A DNA stretch of 64,000 bases, from positions 186,001 to 250,000 of the forward strand of contig NZ_JAIWJY010000005.1 in NCBI RefSeq assembly GCF_028829235.1, in the 5' to 3' direction. Positions 33,970 to 43,023 of the stretch are shown piece by piece (the stretch's first letter is position 1; each line of letters opens with the position of its first letter). The DNA comes from Tenacibaculum larymnensis (lineage in GTDB: Bacteria > Bacteroidota > Bacteroidia > Flavobacteriales > Flavobacteriaceae). A program made the translations under genes and the position numbers. The notes beneath the pieces were generated by a model. That model saw only the letters and a program-made list of their open reading frames with translations. It did no database searches and was not told the origin of the DNA.

Positions 33970-35379
33970 TTATACCTTAACAGATTTCCATTTTCCTTTT
34001 TTAAACAACCAAATACCTACAACAGCTATTAAAATTTCTGCTAATGTTATTGCTAAAAAGACTCCAATAGGGCCAAAATCTAATGTAATTGCCATTACAT
34101 ATGCAAATGGTAATTGAAATAGCCAAAAACATACAAAATTGATATAGGTTGGTGTTTTAGTATCTCCTGAACCATTAAAAGATTGAATTACCACCATTCC
34201 GTAAGCATAAGCTATATATCCTGCTGCCATTATTTGCAAGCACAATGCTCCGTTTTCAACAACTTCAATATTCTCTGAAAACCACCCTAAAAAGGTTGGA
34301 GCAAAAACTATATAAATCAATGAGACTGCTCCCATAAAAATTGCACAGTACTTACTAGTTATCCAAACAGATTTTTCTGCTCTCTCAGGTTGTTCAGCTC
34401 CTAAGTTTTGACCTACTAATGTTGCTGCAGCATTACTCATTCCCCAAGCAGGCATTAAAGTAAACATCATTATTCGAATAGCAATTGTATATCCAGCAAG
34501 TACTTCACTTCCAAATTCAGACATAATTCGCATTAAAAATACCCAGCTTGAAGTTCCGATAATAAATTGTCCTATTCCACCTAATGACACTTTAATTAAG
34601 TTTATCATTACAGAAACTCTCACTACTAAATCTTTAATAGCCAATTTAACTTTACCTGCTCCAAAAAATAAAACTGCTAATTGAGTTACTACTGCCGTAC
34701 CTCTACCAATTGTCGTTGCTATAGCTGCCCCTTCTACTCCGTATGCTGGTACAGGACCTAAACCGAAGATAAAAATAGGATCGAGAATAATATTTAATCC
34801 ATTCGACAAGATCAACGTCCACATTGCAATAGATGCATTTCCTGCTCCTCTAAAAATTGCATTGATTAAAAAGAGTAGCATTACAGTAATGTTTCCTCCT
34901 AACAATACTTGGGTATAACCAAAGCCTTCAGCTATTAAGTCTGGCTCACCTCCCATTAATCCTAATATTTCTTTCGGATATAAAATCCCAACAACACTAA
35001 TAAGAATTGAAATAAATACTCCTAAAAAAATAACTTGTACTGCTGTTTGATTTGCTCCTTCTGAATCTTTTTCTCCTGTTCTTCTGGCCACTAAAGCAGT
35101 TGCCGCCATACTTAACCCTATCGCTACTGCGTATACTAAGGTTAGTACCGATTCAGTTAATCCTACAGTAGCTACTGCGTTTACACTTACTCTCGATACA
35201 TAAATAATATCTACCAGAGCAAAAATAGATTCCATTAGCATTTCTAAAATCATCGGAATTGCTAATAAAAAAATAGCTTTACGAATACTTCCTGTCGTAA
35301 AATCTTGCTGTCTTCCTAAAACAGCATCTTTAAAAAGTGAAAATATGGTTTGTTTTGATGTTTGATTGTTATCAGTCAT
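33970..35379 (-). CDS. MATE family efflux transporter
   Basis: A 469-aa multidrug/toxin extrusion transporter with twelve hydrophobic segments in two homologous halves. 'AIPMILEMLMESIFALVDIIYVSR' (helix 1, quoted by ends) and 'PAWGMSNAAATLVGQNLGA' (start of the second half) are typical. It exports cationic compounds using Na+ or H+. The N-terminal 30 residues are hydrophilic. It precedes the trans-sulfuration gene by 75 bp on the same strand. Confidence 0.93.
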   Translation of the reverse strand: MTDNNQTSKQTIFSLFKDAVLGRQQDFTTGSIRKAIFLLAIPMILEMLMESIFALVDIIYVSRVSVNAVATVGLTESVLTLVYAVAIGLSMAATALVARRTGEKDSEGANQTAVQVIFLGVFISILISVVGILYPKEILGLMGGEPDLIAEGFGYTQVLLGGNITVMLLFLINAIFRGAGNASIAMWTLILSNGLNIILDPIFIFGLGPVPAYGVEGAAIATTIGRGTAVVTQLAVLFFGAGKVKLAIKDLVVRVSVMINLIKVSLGGIGQFIIGTSSWVFLMRIMSEFGSEVLAGYTIAIRIMMFTLMPAWGMSNAAATLVGQNLGAEQPERAEKSVWITSKYCAIFMGAVSLIYIVFAPTFLGWFSENIEVVENGALCLQIMAAGYIAYAYGMVVIQSFNGSGDTKTPTYINFVCFWLFQLPFAYVMAITLDFGPIGVFLAITLAEILIAVVGIWLFKKGKWKSVKV

Positions 35380-35531
35380 TATAAAATTTTATAAATACAT
35401 AAAATTGTCTTAAAAAGAGTAAGACATAACTATTTGTTGCTCAGGCAACACTTCTATTTTAGACGACTCATACAATCATAATGGAGCAAATATGCGAAAA
35501 TATTTTTAATTAATTTCAATATCTTCGTGCT

Positions 35532-36290
35532 ATGATTAAAGTTGCCATTATAGGAGGCGGTAATGTAGCTACACATTTAGCCAATGCTTTTAGTAAAACA
35601 AACGAAGTATCGTTGGTTCAAGTATATGCTAGAAATATAGAGCAAGTTGAGCATTTAAAAGAGGTTACTTCTATTACAAATAGCATAGAGCTTTTAACAA
35701 AAGCTGATGTATATATCATTGCTGTTTCTGATGATGCTATTGGTGATGTTTCTCGTAAAATTGAACAAAAAAATGGCTTGGTGGTACACACTTCTGGTAG
35801 TGTAGCTATACAGTCGTTACAAAACACTGGACGTAAAGGTATTTTTTACTTATTACAAAGCTTTTCTAAAGACAAAAAGGTTGACTTCAATAAAATTCCA
35901 TTTTGTTTAGAAGCTGAAAATGAAGAAGATTTACAATTATTGGAAACGCTTGCTAAAACTATTGGAAAAAAGATATACCGTATTAACTCAGAACAACGTA
36001 AACGATTACACGTGGCTGCCGTTTTTGTAAACAATTTTACCAATCACATGTATAAAATTGGTGCTGATATTTGCAACGAACACCAAGTTCCTTTTGAAGT
36101 ATTACTACCATTAATTCAAGAAACAGCTCAAAAAATAACCGAGTTGAGTCCTGATGCAGCACAAACAGGTCCTGCTAAAAGAAACGATCAAAAAACTATT
36201 CAAGATCATTTAGCATTGTTAAATGCCGAACAACAAGAAATTTATAAACTTATTACAAAATCAATCCAACAAAATGGAAAAGAGTTATAA
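35532..36290 (+). CDS. Rossmann-fold DUF2520 protein
   Basis: A 252-aa dehydrogenase-like protein: an NAD(P)-binding Rossmann start 'VAIIGGGNVATHLANAF', the middle 'VHTSGSVAIQSL', and a helical DUF2520 C-terminal domain ('VFVNNFTNHMYKIG', 'ETAQKITELSPDAAQTGPAKRND', key residues N-F and TGPA-R-D). The family is related to ketopantoate/F420-dependent reductases; the substrate is unknown. The KdsC-like gene starts inside its last codons. Confidence 0.9.
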   Translation: MIKVAIIGGGNVATHLANAFSKTNEVSLVQVYARNIEQVEHLKEVTSITNSIELLTKADVYIIAVSDDAIGDVSRKIEQKNGLVVHTSGSVAIQSLQNTGRKGIFYLLQSFSKDKKVDFNKIPFCLEAENEEDLQLLETLAKTIGKKIYRINSEQRKRLHVAAVFVNNFTNHMYKIGADICNEHQVPFEVLLPLIQETAQKITELSPDAAQTGPAKRNDQKTIQDHLALLNAEQQEIYKLITKSIQQNGKEL

Positions 36291-36801
36291 AGAATACTTA
36301 CCTCAAATAGACACTTTTATTTTTGATGTAGACGGAGTATTAACTAACGGAATTGTAACCGTTTTTCCTGACGGACAATTGGTACGTCAAATGAATATTA
36401 AAGATGGATATGCCTTAAAATCTGCTGTAAAAGCTGGTTACAGGGTTTGTATTATCTCTGGTGGAAAAAACGAAGGTGTACGAACACGTTTAGAAGGTTT
36501 AGGTATTACCGATATTTATTTAGGTGCTCACGATAAAATTCAACAGTTTAATGAATTGGTTGAAAAATACAAATTGAACCCTGAAAATGTTGTGTACATG
36601 GGAGATGATATTCCTGATTACCCTGTAATGAAACTTGTAGGTATGCCATCTTGCCCTAACGATGCGGCTCGTGAAATACAACAAATTTCAAAATACATTT
36701 CTGATAAAACTGGTGGTAACGGTTGTGCTCGTGATATTATAGAACAAGTATTACGTGTGCAAGGAAAGTGGGATAGCAACTTTGACGCACAATACGATTA
36801 A
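36274..36801 (+). CDS. KdsC-like HAD phosphatase
   Basis: A 175-aa HAD-superfamily phosphatase of the KDO-8-phosphate phosphatase type: 'FIFDVDGVLTNG' (nucleophile Asp), 'IISGG', a lysine in 'AHDKIQ', and 'YMGDDIPDYPVMK'. It lacks a cap domain, as KdsC proteins do. It would release phosphate from KDO-8-P or a similar sugar acid in LPS synthesis. ATG 36274 is chosen; it overlaps the previous gene by 17 bp, while the longer frame from 36223 adds a poor N terminus. Confidence 0.9.
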   Translation: MEKSYKEYLPQIDTFIFDVDGVLTNGIVTVFPDGQLVRQMNIKDGYALKSAVKAGYRVCIISGGKNEGVRTRLEGLGITDIYLGAHDKIQQFNELVEKYKLNPENVVYMGDDIPDYPVMKLVGMPSCPNDAAREIQQISKYISDKTGGNGCARDIIEQVLRVQGKWDSNFDAQYD

Positions 36802-36847
36802 TTGGAATACTTTTTGAAAACGATATACTATTAAAACTTTTTAAATT

Positions 36848-37273
36848 ATGAGAAAAATACTTTTTGCTTTATTATTTACAACCGTTAGCTTATCTATGAG
36901 CGCACAAACTATTTTCGGAAAATGGGAAAACCGAGATGAAGAAACCAATAAGGTTGATTCTGTGATTGAAGTATATAAAAAAGACGGAAAGGCATACGCC
37001 AAAATTGTAGAAATTACTGACAAGAACCGTCAAGAAGCTGTTTGTGATAAATGTAGCGGAAAGCGTAAAAACAACCCTATTTTAGGAATGAATATTTTAA
37101 CAGGTCTAAAAAAAGATGGTAACGAATGGAGTGGCGGAAAAATTTTAGATCCAAAAAACGGAAAAGAATACAAGTGTTATATTAAACTTGAAAATAACAA
37201 CAAGTTAAAAATTAGAGGTTATATAGGTTTTGCTGCCTTTGGTAGAACAGCTTATTGGCACCGAAAAAACTAA
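36848..37273 (+). CDS. DUF2147 exported protein
   Basis: A 141-aa protein with a signal peptide (to 'MSAQ', residue 20). The mature part is a DUF2147 domain: 'IFGKWENRDEETNKVDSVIEVYKKDG', given by its landmarks GKW and S-V-I-E-V, a C-x-x-C pair in 'CDKCSGKRKNNPILGM', and 'YIGFAAFGRTAYWHR'. DUF2147 proteins are small periplasmic beta barrels of unknown function. It is followed by a good terminator. Confidence 0.9.
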   Translation: MRKILFALLFTTVSLSMSAQTIFGKWENRDEETNKVDSVIEVYKKDGKAYAKIVEITDKNRQEAVCDKCSGKRKNNPILGMNILTGLKKDGNEWSGGKILDPKNGKEYKCYIKLENNNKLKIRGYIGFAAFGRTAYWHRKN

Positions 37274-37289
37274 ACACAAAACAAAACTC

Positions 37290-37320
37290 AAAAGCATCAT
37301 TTTTTAATGGTGCTTTTTTT
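37290..37320 (+). terminator. terminator of the DUF2147 gene
   Basis: AAAAGCATCATT / AATGGTGCTTTT, one G-U pair, then T run. Confidence 0.85.
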
Positions 37321-37330
37321 ATAAAAAAAT

Positions 37331-37350
37331 AAAAGACTCTAGTGTCTTTT
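37331..37350 (+). promoter_or_regulatory. dyad in the rrf2 promoter, candidate operator
   Basis: AAAAGAC-TCTAGT-GTCTTTT, an inverted repeat with a CTAG centre, just upstream of the -7 box and over the -33 region. Candidate autoregulatory site of the Rrf2 protein. Confidence 0.5.
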
Positions 37351-37364
37351 TTAAAGAAAACTAA

Positions 37365-37372
37365 TATCTTTG
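37365..37372 (+). promoter_or_regulatory. -7 box of the rrf2 gene
   Basis: TATCTTTG, exact TAnnTTTG, 17 bp before the ATG at 37390; it supports that start over the upstream ATG at 37342. Confidence 0.55.
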
Positions 37373-37389
37373 TAGCATATTATTTTTAT

Positions 37390-37830
37390 ATGTTTTCAAA
37401 ATCTTGTGAATACGGTTTAAGAGCAACTATTTTTGTTGCAGAACAATCTAGCTTAGATAACAAAGTTGGTGTTAAAGCCATCGCTGCTGCTATTGATTCT
37501 CCAGAAGCTTTTACAGGAAAAATATTACAAATTTTAACGAAAAATAATATTATCGACTCTATTAAAGGACCTTATGGTGGGTTTGTAATTAACAAAGCCG
37601 ACCTTAAAAAAATCCGTTTAAGTGATGTGGTTCGTGTATTAGATGGCGATAGTATTTATACAGGTTGCGGATTAGGTTTAAAGCAATGCGATGATAGCTC
37701 TCCCTGCCCTCTCCACTTTAAGTTTGTAGAGATTAGAGATAATTTGAGAAAAATGTTAGAAGAAAACACACTCCACGATGTATTATACACCCAAGATAAG
37801 AAGAATACTTTCTGGTTAAAACGGGAATAA
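37390..37830 (+). CDS. Rrf2 family regulator, NsrR-like
   Basis: A 146-aa Rrf2 regulator: winged helix-turn-helix over residues 1-80 ('MFSKSCEYGLRATIFVA', 'GPYGGFVINK') and the cluster loop 'GCGLGLKQCDDSSPC' with Cys93, Cys100 and Cys106, as in NsrR and IscR. The next genes, ric and norB, are the classical NO response, so it is probably an NO-sensing Fe-S repressor. The reading frame opens 16 codons earlier but overlaps the promoter. Confidence 0.88.
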   Translation: MFSKSCEYGLRATIFVAEQSSLDNKVGVKAIAAAIDSPEAFTGKILQILTKNNIIDSIKGPYGGFVINKADLKKIRLSDVVRVLDGDSIYTGCGLGLKQCDDSSPCPLHFKFVEIRDNLRKMLEENTLHDVLYTQDKKNTFWLKRE

Positions 37831-37851
37831 AAAAATTTACAACAATAAAAG

Positions 37852-37869
37852 ATAAAAAGGTCTTTTTAT
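37852..37869 (+). promoter_or_regulatory. perfect dyad upstream of ric
   Basis: ATAAAAAG-GT-CTTTTTAT, 8-bp perfect arms, in the 66-bp gap between the rrf2 and ric genes; its 2-base centre argues for a protein-binding site over a terminator. Confidence 0.5.
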
Positions 37870-37896
37870 AATTTATATACAATAAACAGAAACAAA

Positions 37897-38616
37897 ATGG
37901 AAATAAATAACAACACAACAGTGGCAGATATAGTTGCAAACAACTATAAAACAGCTACAATTTTTAAACTATATGGAATTGATTTTTGTTGTAATGGTAA
38001 CAGAACTATTCAAGAAGTTTCAACAAAGAAAAATATTGTTCCAGATACATTAATCAATAAACTCATCCGAATTGATAGAGGCTCAAAATCTACTAACGAT
38101 TATCAAAACTGGTCGTTAGATTTTTTGTGTGATTACATCTATCAAAATCATCATACCTATGTAGAAAAACAAATTCCTGAAATTTTAGAGTATTTAACTA
38201 AAATAGCTAAAGTACATGGTAACAATCACCCTGAGCTACACGAGGTTTTGCAACTCTTTAAAGAAAGTGCCGGAGAACTTACCACACATATGAAAAAAGA
38301 GGAACTTATTTTATTCCCTTTTATAAAAAAGTTAGTTGAGGCAAGTAACTCAAAAACTCCCCTTTCTCCTCCTCCATTTGGTACGGTAGAAAACCCTATA
38401 AACATGATGCATACTGAACATGATAATGAAGGTAGTAGATTTAGAACAATTGCAGAACTAACTAACAATTATACTCCACCAGAAGATGCCTGTAACACTT
38501 ACAAAGTTGCTTTAGCTATGCTACAAGAGTTTGAAGAAGACTTACACAAACACATTCATTTAGAAAACAATATTCTATTTAAAAAAGCAATCAAATTAGA
38601 AAATCAATTAAATTAA
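37897..38616 (+). CDS. ric: iron-sulfur cluster repair di-iron protein Ric/ScdA
   Basis: A 239-aa protein. Residues 1-60 are a ScdA/DUF542 domain with 'YGIDFCCNGN' (Cys-Cys), and the rest is a hemerythrin-like four-helix di-iron domain with ligands in 'HHTYVEKQIPEI', 'HMKKEELILFPF', 'HTEHDNEG' and 'HKHIHLENNILF'. It repairs Fe-S clusters damaged by NO or peroxide in the cytosol. It lies between the NsrR-like gene and norB, 11 bp before the latter. Confidence 0.95.
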   Translation: MEINNNTTVADIVANNYKTATIFKLYGIDFCCNGNRTIQEVSTKKNIVPDTLINKLIRIDRGSKSTNDYQNWSLDFLCDYIYQNHHTYVEKQIPEILEYLTKIAKVHGNNHPELHEVLQLFKESAGELTTHMKKEELILFPFIKKLVEASNSKTPLSPPPFGTVENPINMMHTEHDNEGSRFRTIAELTNNYTPPEDACNTYKVALAMLQEFEEDLHKHIHLENNILFKKAIKLENQLN

Positions 38617-38626
38617 ATAATTAATA

Positions 38627-40846
38627 ATGAGAAAAATTTGGACTGGATTTATTGCAGTAGTGGTATTATCATTTATTGCATTAATATGGGTAGGTACAGA
38701 AATTTACCAAACCCAACCCCCTATACCTGAAACAGTAAAAGTTAACGGAAGTAATGAAACTATATATACAAAAAAAGACATACAAGATGGACAAAATGTT
38801 TGGGAGTCTATTGGAGGAATGGAAGTGGGTTCAATTTGGGGTCACGGAAGTTATGTAGCTCCAGACTGGACTGCCGATTGGATTCATAAAGAAGCGGTTT
38901 ATTTATTAGACTATTGGGCTAAAAAAGATTTTAATATTAATTATGATGCTTTAGATGAAGAAAACAAAGCTGCTTTAAAAGCTCGACTGGTAAAAGATAT
39001 TAGAACCAATACGTTTAATGAAAAAGACCTATCAATAACAATTTCAAAAGAACGAAAAGAAGCCATTGAAGCGAACGCTGCGTACTATGCAAATATCTTT
39101 TCGAAAGGTCATGAAAAATATGCCATTCCAGAAGGAGCATTAACAGATACTGAAAAACTAGCTAAGCTTAATGCCTTTTTATTTTGGACTTCTTGGGCTG
39201 CCAGTACAGAAAGACCAGATCAAGAATATACCTATACTTCAAACTGGCCTCACGAACCGTTAATTAATAATACAATTACTCCCGATTCACAACTGTGGTC
39301 AGGCTTCTCAATAATTTTATTACTACTGTTTATAGGTGTGTTAACCTATTACTACATCAGAAATCATGAAAAAGGAGAAGCAGTAACAAACCCAAACAAT
39401 GACCCTTTATTAGACTTAAAATTATTCAAATCTCAAAAAGCGGTATTAAAGTACTTTTTAGTTATTTCACTCTTGATCGTATTACAAGTTGTTTTGGGTA
39501 TTGTTACTGTACACTATACAGTAGAAGGTCAAGCATTCTTTGGTTTTAACTTATCTGAATACCTTCCGTATTCAATCTCTAGAACCTGGCATACACAACT
39601 TGCTGTATTTTGGATTGCCGCTACATGGTTAGCAACAGGATTATTCTTAGCTCCAATTATTAGCGGTAAAGAAATGAAGTACCAAGTTTTTGGCATCAAT
39701 TTCTTGTTTATCGCCTTATTAATTATTGTTTTGGGCTCTATGTTAGGTGAATGGTTAGGTGTACACCAATTTTTAGACTTAACCACCAACTTCTTCTTTG
39801 GTCACCAAGGATACGAATACATGGATTTAGGTAGGTTTTGGCAAATACTCTTAGGTATTGGCTTAATTTTATGGGTAATTATGGTTAGTAGACATGTGTT
39901 GTATGGTATTCGCAAAAAAGATGACTCAAAACATTTACTCTCTATTCTTTTAATTGCTGTGGTAGCCATTGGTATGTTCTTCTTCTCTGGATTAATGTAT
40001 GGAGAAAACAGTTCATTACCAGTAATTAATTATTGGAGATGGTGGCTCGTACACCTATGGGTAGAAGGATTCTTTGAGGTATTTGCTACGGTAATTATCG
40101 CCTATATTTTCTCTCAAATGAAAATTATTTCTACCAAAACCGCAGGAAAAACAGCTATTGCATCAGCAACAATTTTCTTGGCAGGAGGTATTATTGGAAC
40201 CTTACACCATTTGTATTATTCAGGAACACCTGTACAAGCTATTGCTTTAGGAGCTACATTTAGTGCCTTAGAAGTAGTACCATTAACCTTAATGGGATTT
40301 GAAATTAGAGAAAACTGGAATTTATTGAAAAAGAATGCTTGGATTCAACGTTATAAATGGCCAATTTTCTTCTTTATTGCAGTTGCCTTTTGGAACATGG
40401 TAGGTGCTGGTGTTTTTGGGTTCTTAATCAACCCTCCTATTGCATTGTACTACATCCAAGGATTAAACACAACTGCTGTACACGCACATACTGCACTATT
40501 TGGAGTATATGGAATGTTAGGGATGGGCTTCATCTTAATTTGCTTACGCTTGTATTCAAATATTTCTTGGAACGAAAAACTCGTAAAAAATGCGTTTTGG
40601 TTTTTAAATGGTGGGTTAGTTTTAATGGTCGTGTTAAGCTTACTACCTGTTGGTATAATTCAAGCTTACACTTCTATTACCAAAGGATATTCTTTTGCTA
40701 GAGATCCTGAATTATTATACAACCCTACAGTACAAACCTTAAAATGGATGCGAATGATTGGTGATATTGTATTCTCTTTAGGTATTGTATGTTTCTGCTG
40801 GTTTGTGGTAAGAACAACGATTAATGCGATAAAACAAAAATCGTAA
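38627..40846 (+). CDS. norB: quinol-dependent nitric oxide reductase (qNor)
   Basis: A 739-aa single-subunit NO reductase. The N-terminal region has one helix and a periplasmic domain ('GQNVWESIGGMEVGSIWGHG'), and then come about thirteen transmembrane helices. Heme/non-heme-iron histidines are visible in 'SRTWHTQLAVFW', 'VHLWVEGFFEVF', 'GTLHHLYYSG' and 'VHAHTALFGVYGM'. It converts 2 NO to N2O at the inner membrane with quinol as electron donor; here it most likely detoxifies NO, as no other denitrification gene is present. Terminator follows directly. Confidence 0.96.
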   Translation: MRKIWTGFIAVVVLSFIALIWVGTEIYQTQPPIPETVKVNGSNETIYTKKDIQDGQNVWESIGGMEVGSIWGHGSYVAPDWTADWIHKEAVYLLDYWAKKDFNINYDALDEENKAALKARLVKDIRTNTFNEKDLSITISKERKEAIEANAAYYANIFSKGHEKYAIPEGALTDTEKLAKLNAFLFWTSWAASTERPDQEYTYTSNWPHEPLINNTITPDSQLWSGFSIILLLLFIGVLTYYYIRNHEKGEAVTNPNNDPLLDLKLFKSQKAVLKYFLVISLLIVLQVVLGIVTVHYTVEGQAFFGFNLSEYLPYSISRTWHTQLAVFWIAATWLATGLFLAPIISGKEMKYQVFGINFLFIALLIIVLGSMLGEWLGVHQFLDLTTNFFFGHQGYEYMDLGRFWQILLGIGLILWVIMVSRHVLYGIRKKDDSKHLLSILLIAVVAIGMFFFSGLMYGENSSLPVINYWRWWLVHLWVEGFFEVFATVIIAYIFSQMKIISTKTAGKTAIASATIFLAGGIIGTLHHLYYSGTPVQAIALGATFSALEVVPLTLMGFEIRENWNLLKKNAWIQRYKWPIFFFIAVAFWNMVGAGVFGFLINPPIALYYIQGLNTTAVHAHTALFGVYGMLGMGFILICLRLYSNISWNEKLVKNAFWFLNGGLVLMVVLSLLPVGIIQAYTSITKGYSFARDPELLYNPTVQTLKWMRMIGDIVFSLGIVCFCWFVVRTTINAIKQKS

Positions 40847-40862
40847 CCCTTATTGTTTTTAT

Positions 40863-40900
40863 AAAAAGTCTGTGTAGCCCCACCTATACAGACTTTTTTT
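40863..40900. terminator. bidirectional terminator between norB and the dioxygenase gene
   Basis: AAAAAGTCTGTGTAG / CTATACAGACTTTTT, 15-bp stem with one G-U pair, T run on both strands. Confidence 0.85.
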
Positions 40901-40901
40901 A

Positions 40902-41786
40902 TTACCCTATTTTTAAGGAAGTCATACTTAAAGAGCCCGCCAATAACTTGTCATTAAAAAGCTGAACCTCTTCATTTTTTTGCTGTAGTCCTAAACTGTA
41001 AATTAAAGGTAAATAATGGTCTGGTGTTGGAATTGCTAACTGAAATGCTTTTGATTGTTTTGCATAGTCTATCAATGGTTTAAAATTCCCTTCTAGCAAA
41101 TGTTTATTAACCGTTTCTCTTGTTTCAATAGCCCAATCATATCCATAATCATCCTTATCAAAATTCTTCCAATCAACTAATCTTAGGTTATGAACAATAT
41201 TTCCGCTACCAATAATTAATACGCCTTTTTGCCTTAAAGAAGTTAGTTGTTTAGCCAATTCAAAATGATAATTGGCTTCTTTTGTATAATCAATACTCAA
41301 TTGAATTACCGGCACATCAGCCTTCGGAAATAAATGCTTTAATACAGTCCAAGCACCATGATCTAATCCCCAATGTTCATCTAGCTCTACAAAATTAGGA
41401 TGCAATAATTGTTTTGCTTCTTTAGCTAATTCAGGACTTCCACTAGCAGGATATTGTTGTTCAAATAATTCTTGTGGGAAACCTCCAAAATCGTGAATTG
41501 TCTTAGGCATTTCCATCGCAGTTACTTTTGTTCCTTTAGTAAACCAGTGTGCCGAAACACAAATAATAGCCTTGGGTTTTGGTAGTGTTTTTGAAATATT
41601 TTGAAAACCTCTCGTAAACTCGTTTTCCTCAATAGCATTCATAGGACTCCCATGTCCCAAGAACAATACTGGCATTGTTTGAGAAGCTGGCAAACTATCT
41701 GATAACCTTTTTAAACCGCTTAATATTCCCATACTCAAATTTACTGATGCTAACCCTAATAACTGTAAAAACGTTGTTCGTTTCAT
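40902..41786 (-). CDS. extradiol ring-cleavage dioxygenase family protein (YgiD/DODA-like)
   Basis: A 294-aa class III extradiol dioxygenase of the 4,5-DOPA-dioxygenase type. Metal ligands are visible in 'LFLGHGSPMNA', 'LDHGAWTVLKHLFP' and 'TPDHYLPL'; 'ISAHW'-like 'VSAHWFTKG' is also conserved. Unlike Escherichia coli YgiD it starts with about 30 extra residues: M-K-R-T-T-F-L-Q-L-L-G then a hydrophobic stretch, which resembles a Tat-type signal with K-R in place of R-R. It may be exported or membrane-attached. Substrate unknown. Confidence 0.87.
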   Translation of the reverse strand: MKRTTFLQLLGLASVNLSMGILSGLKRLSDSLPASQTMPVLFLGHGSPMNAIEENEFTRGFQNISKTLPKPKAIICVSAHWFTKGTKVTAMEMPKTIHDFGGFPQELFEQQYPASGSPELAKEAKQLLHPNFVELDEHWGLDHGAWTVLKHLFPKADVPVIQLSIDYTKEANYHFELAKQLTSLRQKGVLIIGSGNIVHNLRLVDWKNFDKDDYGYDWAIETRETVNKHLLEGNFKPLIDYAKQSKAFQLAIPTPDHYLPLIYSLGLQQKNEEVQLFNDKLLAGSLSMTSLKIG

Positions 41787-41865
41787 AAGGGATTCTTGTT
41801 TAACTCTATTTTAAAAACATACCCCAAACCAATGTTTAAGGCATGCATACAATCTTAGTTGGGTT

Positions 41866-42441
41866 TTAAAAAACCAAATCAACTACCAAATCAAACTCGT
41901 CGTAAATTGCTTTATCTTTTAAACCATCAAAAAAGCTTGTAGAACCATATTTTACATCATACTTTGTTCTATCAATTTTTAATGAAGCCGTTGCTTTTCC
42001 TCCATACACAGAAATTTCAAAAGTTACAGGGTTTGTTTTATTCTTAACAGTCAAATCTGCTGTTACTTTGTATGAGTTCTTTCCTTTAGCTTTCACCTTA
42101 GTAAAAACTAATTTAGCTGTTGGATGATTATTTATACCAAAAAAATCGTCTGATTTTAAATGTCCTTCTAATTTCTTTTGATAATCTCCTGATAAATCTG
42201 TTACCGCAATAGATGTCATATCTATTACAAACTCCCCTCCTACTAATTTGTCTTCATCAAAGTGTAAGGCTCCTGATTGTAAATTAACTGTTCCTTCATG
42301 AGAGCCAGTTACTTTATAACCTTTCCATACTACTTTACTCTCTTTGGTATTTACTTTCTTTACTTCTTTTGTAATAGTGGTAAACGATAGTGTAGCAAAT
42401 GCTATTAATACTAACACTAAAGGATTTTTAAAATTTTTCAT
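41866..42441 (-). CDS. YceI family lipocalin-like periplasmic protein
   Basis: A 191-aa protein with a signal peptide (about residues 1-22) and a YceI domain: 'VVWKGYKVTGSHEGTV', 'GEFVIDMTSIAV', 'LKSDDFFGINNHPTAKLVF' (by landmarks), and 'YDVKYGS'. YceI proteins form an extended barrel that binds isoprenoid/quinone-like molecules in the periplasm. It ends a run that begins with the NAD(P)H oxidoreductase 17 bp upstream, so both are probably under HxlR control. Confidence 0.93.
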   Translation of the reverse strand: MKNFKNPLVLVLIAFATLSFTTITKEVKKVNTKESKVVWKGYKVTGSHEGTVNLQSGALHFDEDKLVGGEFVIDMTSIAVTDLSGDYQKKLEGHLKSDDFFGINNHPTAKLVFTKVKAKGKNSYKVTADLTVKNKTNPVTFEISVYGGKATASLKIDRTKYDVKYGSTSFFDGLKDKAIYDEFDLVVDLVF

Positions 42442-42458
42442 CGTTATATAGGTTTTAA

Positions 42459-42971
42459 TTAATTTAAGATTAAATCTGCGTATTGTTTTGAGTTTACTTT
42501 AATATCTTCATGCTTTGGGTTGTCATTTGCTCCATAAAACACATGAGATGGTAAAACTTCTGTTCCACAAAACTCAAACGAAACAGTTACCGATTTTAAT
42601 AAGTCTTCTAAAGATACAAAACTATTATAGGTTTGCTCTGTACCTCCTGTTGATACGGATAGACGAAACTTTTTCCCTTTTAATTTATCTCCTCCTGGAC
42701 CAAAAGCCCAACCATATGTTAGTACCTCATCCATCCATTTTTTTAATAAAAAAGGAGTGTTAAACCAATGCAACGGAAATTGAATAACGATACTATCATG
42801 ATTCAATAACAACTCTTGCTCTTTTGCTACATCAATATTTAAATCTGGATATTCTTTATATAGTTGATGAATTCTTACTTTATCATCGTGCTGTTGCAAC
42901 TCATCTATCCAGGACTTATTTACGTTTGACTCCTCAATATTTGGGTGTGTTACAATTACTAAGTGTTTCAT
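42459..42971 (-). CDS. flavodoxin-fold NAD(P)H oxidoreductase (KefF/MdaB-like)
   Basis: A 170-aa flavoprotein with 'VIVTHPNIEESNVNKSW' (phosphate loop), 'IVIQFPLHWFNTPFLLKKWMDEVL' (by its landmarks FPLHWF and KKW-DEVL), and 'GWAFGPGGDKLKGK', the FMN-dependent quinone-reductase pattern. It reduces quinones or other electrophiles with two electrons in the cytosol. It is divergent from an HxlR-type regulator gene, a frequent pairing in redox-stress defence, and precedes the YceI gene. Confidence 0.92.
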   Translation of the reverse strand: MKHLVIVTHPNIEESNVNKSWIDELQQHDDKVRIHQLYKEYPDLNIDVAKEQELLLNHDSIVIQFPLHWFNTPFLLKKWMDEVLTYGWAFGPGGDKLKGKKFRLSVSTGGTEQTYNSFVSLEDLLKSVTVSFEFCGTEVLPSHVFYGANDNPKHEDIKVNSKQYADLILN

Positions 42972-43010
42972 TCTTTTATTTTTACTTGTTTTTTATATCA
43001 CAAAAGTATG

Positions 43011-43018
43011 TATATTTG
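43011..43018 (+). promoter_or_regulatory. -7 box of hxlR-type gene
   Basis: TATATTTG, exact TAnnTTTG, with a TTG 22 bp upstream at 42986-42988. Confidence 0.5.
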
Positions 43019-43023
43019 CTATA

